From positions 1-8,326 of the forward strand of contig JAEOUJ010000046.1 in assembly GCA_016839405.1 (NCBI GenBank): a stretch of 8,326 nt of DNA, given 5' to 3'. The notes beneath the pieces are model-generated. The model was given only the letters and a program-made list of their open reading frames with translations. It made no database searches and was not told the DNA's origin. The position numbers were made by a program, and so were the translations under genes. Below, piece by piece: positions 6,356 through 8,326 of this stretch. This DNA comes from Candidatus Gerdarchaeota archaeon (GTDB taxonomy: Archaea > Asgardarchaeota > Heimdallarchaeia > JABLTI01). Numbering within the stretch: the first letter of the stretch is position 1; each line of letters begins with the position of its first letter.

Positions 6356-7195
6356 TTAGCGAGAAAAGAAATGCTTGCATTCATCAGAAATTATTGCTCT
6401 TAGAATCTTTTCATCTGATTCTCCAACTATTGTTTTATTTCCTATAATTGTTGTTGGTAGAGAGAGAATGCCAAATTCATTTGCTAATTCTTCATTTGAA
6501 TCTATATCAATTACTTTTATATCAAGAGGAAATTCTGCAGACAATTTATTAATATCTTCAAAAATAGGTGGGCATAAGCTACAATTGTCACTAGAAAATA
6601 ATAGAATAGGTAAGTTCTTCTCATCGAAGACACTATTCAATTTAATATGTTTTTTATTTGGAATGCCAAACTCCTCTCGCCAATTAGCTAACATATTAGC
6701 TATCATTGAGAAAATATCAACTACATTTTGACCAGTTTTCGCACTTGCAAAGACAATACCATTAAATTCCTTTCGTATTTCTGATTGGGAAATCCGATCT
6801 GAAATATTATCCATGTTATAGTTCAAATCAATTTTATTAAAAAGAACTATTTTTGGAATTCGTCTATTTATCACTTGTTCTAATTTTTCATTCCATAGTG
6901 TTAAGCTCGATATTGTTTCAGGATCCGTCACATCCGTAACAAAAATCGCTGCATCCGCTTCAATTAAATATCTAAAAGCAAATTTTTTGAAAGCTTCTTG
7001 ACCACCTACATCCCAAATGGATAGCCCAACTTTCTTTTCAGCAAGTGTAATATATCTTGTATAAATATTGAATCCTAATGTTGCGGTATAACTATCTTTG
7101 AATTGATTATGAACATACCTTTGAATTATGCTTGTTTTACCAACACCCGGGTTACCAAGAATAACTATCTTTCTGCAATCTACTGATCCCAGCAA
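6356..7195 (-). CDS. Rab/Ras-like small GTPase fused to a C-terminal thioredoxin-like domain
   Basis: Residues 1-175 form a Ras-superfamily GTPase with all five G motifs: G1 GNPGVGKT (14-21), G2 threonine Thr39 in TATLGF, G3 WDVGGQE (61-67, with the catalytic-type Gln66), G4 NKID (120-123) and G5 SAK (151-153). The motif spelling is Rab-like, not that of bacterial MglA or translation GTPases. After a linker (about 176-193), residues 194-275 look like a small thioredoxin/glutaredoxin fold: strand LPILLFSS, the CSLC motif (Cys205, Cys208) at the head of a helix, strand DIKVIDID, then LPTTI with the expected cis-Pro247 and IIGNKTIVG. No C-terminal prenylation box, signal peptide or membrane helix is seen. 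The TTG start has a strong Shine-Dalgarno sequence. The gene is transcribed alone, downstream of rnp4. Partners are unknown; the roadblock protein at 3458-3868 is a candidate regulator. Confidence 0.88.
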   Translation of the reverse strand: MLGSVDCRKIVILGNPGVGKTSIIQRYVHNQFKDSYTATLGFNIYTRYITLAEKKVGLSIWDVGGQEAFKKFAFRYLIEADAAIFVTDVTDPETISSLTLWNEKLEQVINRRIPKIVLFNKIDLNYNMDNISDRISQSEIRKEFNGIVFASAKTGQNVVDIFSMIANMLANWREEFGIPNKKHIKLNSVFDEKNLPILLFSSDNCSLCPPIFEDINKLSAEFPLDIKVIDIDSNEELANEFGILSLPTTIIGNKTIVGESDEKILRAIISDECKHFFSR

Positions 7196-7200
7196 ATTAT

Positions 7201-7209
7201 ACCACCTTT
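7201..7209 (-). promoter_or_regulatory. Ribosome binding site supporting the TTG start of the GTPase gene
   Basis: The minus strand reads AAAGGTGGT, a strong match to the archaeal Shine-Dalgarno sequence, ending 5 nt before the TTG at 7195. The start leaves a short N-terminus of about 8 residues before the first GTPase β-strand, as usual for this family. Confidence 0.6.
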
Positions 7210-7300
7210 ATTAGTTTCTTTAACAAGTAATAAACCTTGATTTAATAGTACTACTATCTTTTAAATGCCTAAAATGTCTTTGTATTGGTGCATGCAATTT
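7210..7300 (-). promoter_or_regulatory. Probable promoter of the GTPase gene
   Basis: Within the rnp4-GTPase spacer the minus strand carries ATTTAAAAAAGATAG (about 7267-7253), a plausible TATA box that would start transcription near 7238 with a leader of about 40 nt. It lies after the oligo-T tract that ends rnp4. Confidence 0.3.
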
Positions 7301-7301
7301 C

Positions 7302-7308
7302 AAAAAAA
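7302..7308 (-). terminator. Oligo-T terminator after rnp4
   Basis: T7 on the minus strand lies about 8 nt after the rnp4 stop codon. It fits archaeal U-tract termination and separates rnp4 from the GTPase gene. Confidence 0.4.
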
Positions 7309-7316
7309 TCAATGAA

Positions 7317-7643
7317 TTATTTTTCTATTATTTTGATTCGAGCTCTTTTTCCGCAAAAATCACAATAATAAATAATTTTAGTTGGTTTACGCGATTTAAT
7401 TCTAACATGAGTAGATATTCCTGGGTAAAGGAATTTCTTGCAATTATGACAAAATCTCATGCGCCATTTATCTGGTAACCTAATCCTCGCTTTCATAGTA
7501 ATTTTTCGTGCAAGTTCACCATATCTTAATGCTAAATTAGGTTCTTGAGAATAAATCTTATCAGCTCTTGATAATAAAATATCTACTCGTTCATAAGCGA
7601 TATTTTTAATTTTTTTCTGATCATCACGGCGCCGATAAGACAA
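7317..7643 (-). CDS. rnp4: Ribonuclease P protein component 4 (Rpp21 family)
   Basis: This is one of the protein subunits of archaeal RNase P, which together with the catalytic RNA removes the 5' leader of pre-tRNA. Rnp4 works as a pair with Rpp29. The N-terminal helices include the RVDILLSRADKIYSQEPNLA region and LARKITMKARIRLP, the family's best conserved stretch. A zinc ribbon follows, with CHNC and a later CDFC pair. Length is about 108 residues, as expected. I favour the TTG at 7643, giving M-S-Y-R-R-R-D-D; the frame is open to another TTG at 7661, but that would add an unlikely W-I-V-I-F. Neither has a clear Shine-Dalgarno sequence. Proximity to rps19e is a recurrent archaeal arrangement from memory, although here the two are divergent. 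Identity is secure, start uncertain. Confidence 0.93.
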   Translation of the reverse strand: MSYRRRDDQKKIKNIAYERVDILLSRADKIYSQEPNLALRYGELARKITMKARIRLPDKWRMRFCHNCKKFLYPGISTHVRIKSRKPTKIIYYCDFCGKRARIKIIEK

Positions 7644-7661
7644 AAATATAACAATCCACAA

Positions 7662-7875
7662 TATTTTATCTTATCTTTAATCCTATTGATTTAATAATTT
7701 TTTATAAATTAGCTAACAAAATGTAAAGCAAACGAAAGATTAAAAATCTCAAATATTCTGATTCGACTTATTCTGTAGATAATTATTATTAGTTAGGGAT
7801 AAATATAAATAGAGTTAGCTATCCCAACTTCCTACTGAAAACAATCTATTAGATAAATTGGTAGGTATGTAAAAC
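7662..7875. promoter_or_regulatory. Divergent promoter region of rnp4 and rps19e
   Basis: For rnp4 the minus strand has TTTATAAA at 7708-7701, a good TATA box placing the transcript start near 7679. A second AT stretch, GATAAAATA just before 7661, would fit a leaderless start at 7643. For rps19e the plus strand has AAATATAAATAG at 7801-7812, giving a start near 7833 and a leader of about 40 nt, with AGGT at 7863-7866 as a probable ribosome binding site. The rps19e TATA box is flanked by repeats, described among the findings. No other gene is visible in the spacer. Confidence 0.5.
7796..7825. repeat. Inverted and direct repeat bracketing the rps19e TATA box
   Basis: GGGATA (7796-7801) and TATCCC (7820-7825) are reverse complements flanking the TATA-like sequence. 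With one bulged A the match extends outwards to GTT/AAC. In addition AGTTAGGGAT (7791-7800) and AGTTAGCTAT (7813-7822) are direct repeats matching at 8 of 10 positions, 22 bp apart, about two helical turns. This could be an operator or chance in AT-rich DNA. Confidence 0.3.
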
Positions 7876-8316
7876 ATGCCAACGGTATACGATGTTCCCG
7901 CTGAGGACTTAATAAATGCTATTGCAGCTGAATTAAAAAAAGGTAATAAAATCACTCCTCCAGAATGGGCAAACTATGTTAAAACTGGATCCTTTAAGCA
8001 ACAGGCACCGCACAATCCTGATTGGTGGTACGTACGATGTGCCTCATTATTAAGAAAGATCTATATTAAAGGACCAATTGGCACTTCCCATTTACGAAAA
8101 GAATATGGTGGATTAAAACATGGAAGAAGCACACCAGAACGTTTTCGACGTGCGAGTGGTGCTATTATTCGAAAAGCTTTACAACAATTAGAAGCAGAGG
8201 GATTAATAGCTCCATCAAAGAAAGGACGAAACATCTCTCCAAAGGGACGTTCATTTCTTGATAAGCTTTCAACTAGTATAATTAAAGAAAAATATCCTGA
8301 ACTCAAAAAATATTAG
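7876..8316 (+). CDS. rps19e: Small ribosomal subunit protein S19e
   Basis: This is the archaeal/eukaryotic-specific ribosomal protein eS19, a component of the head of the 30S subunit that is needed for small-subunit maturation in eukaryotes. The whole 146-residue protein fits the family: the N-terminal VYDVPAEDLINAIAAELK, then PPEWANYVKTG, the hallmark NPDWWYVRCASLLRKIY (48-64), GLKHGRSTPERFRRASGAI with many arginines for rRNA binding, and a winged-helix-like C-terminus (ALQQLEAEGLI then SPKGRSFLDKL). The ATG at 7876 gives the standard M-P-T-V-Y start and has AGGT 9 nt upstream. The gene is divergent from rnp4. Ten bases remain after the stop, including purine-rich GAGAAGA, which could be the ribosome binding site of a following gene outside the window. 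Confidence 0.97.
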   Translation: MPTVYDVPAEDLINAIAAELKKGNKITPPEWANYVKTGSFKQQAPHNPDWWYVRCASLLRKIYIKGPIGTSHLRKEYGGLKHGRSTPERFRRASGAIIRKALQQLEAEGLIAPSKKGRNISPKGRSFLDKLSTSIIKEKYPELKKY

Positions 8317-8326
8317 ATTGAGAAGA

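Noticed and set aside
7662..7875. Possible small RNA or tRNA in the rnp4-rps19e spacer
   Set aside because: No cloverleaf, T-loop sequence, C/D boxes or GC-rich segment stands out; the AT-rich sequence is explained by two divergent promoters.
8061..8306. 81-codon open frame opposite rps19e
   Set aside because: It is antisense to a highly conserved ribosomal protein gene and has no independent support.
1..8326. CRISPR array, insertion sequence or other mobile element
   Set aside because: No regularly spaced repeats, transposase-like protein or terminal inverted repeats were found; all sizeable frames belong to cellular genes.

Overview
The window looks like part of an archaeal chromosome, most likely from an Asgard archaeon (Promethearchaeota/Asgardarchaeota). 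The archaeal assignment rests on an A-type ATP synthase subunit E, an RNase P Rpp21-type protein (Rnp4), ribosomal protein S19e, an archaeal/eukaryotic-type prolyl-tRNA synthetase, an archaeal TrmI and an alanine aminotransferase of the Pyrococcus type. The Asgard assignment is an inference. It comes from a Rab/Ras-like small GTPase with all five G motifs, a stand-alone roadblock/LC7 protein and a probable longin-like protein lying within a few kilobases of one another. The DNA is AT-rich throughout. The exact lineage cannot be read from the sequence.

Layout from left to right. (1) The left edge holds atpE on the minus strand, perhaps followed by the first codons of another ATPase gene that runs off the window. 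(2) A divergent spacer separates atpE from a plus-strand alanine aminotransferase. (3) The aminotransferase converges on a minus-strand two-gene unit, roadblock protein then longin-like/winged-helix protein, and the two 3' ends share an 11-bp hairpin. (4) Then come, all on the minus strand and each separated by a spacer with promoter-like or oligo-T sequence, proS, trmI, a GTPase fused to a thioredoxin-like domain, and rnp4. (5) rnp4 is divergent from rps19e, which closes the window on the plus strand.

Most genes are housekeeping and concern translation: tRNA charging with proline, tRNA m1A methylation, tRNA 5' maturation by RNase P, and the small ribosomal subunit. The unusual material is signalling-like. 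A roadblock protein ending in a CxxC tail is followed after 22 nt by a 424-residue protein that appears to combine a longin-like N-terminus, two winged helices and a helical tail. About 2.5 kb away a Rab-like GTPase carries a C-terminal thioredoxin-fold domain with a CSLC redox motif. Roadblock and longin domains are known partners and regulators of small GTPases, so these three proteins may form a GTPase control module, possibly redox-linked. That link is a hypothesis; the domain content is what the sequence supports.

TTG appears to be a frequent start codon here: atpE, trmI, the GTPase gene and probably rnp4 all seem to use it, three of them behind recognisable Shine-Dalgarno sequences. Oligo-T tracts after several minus-strand genes suggest short, mostly monocistronic transcripts. 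No tRNA, rRNA, CRISPR array, insertion sequence or broken gene was seen.
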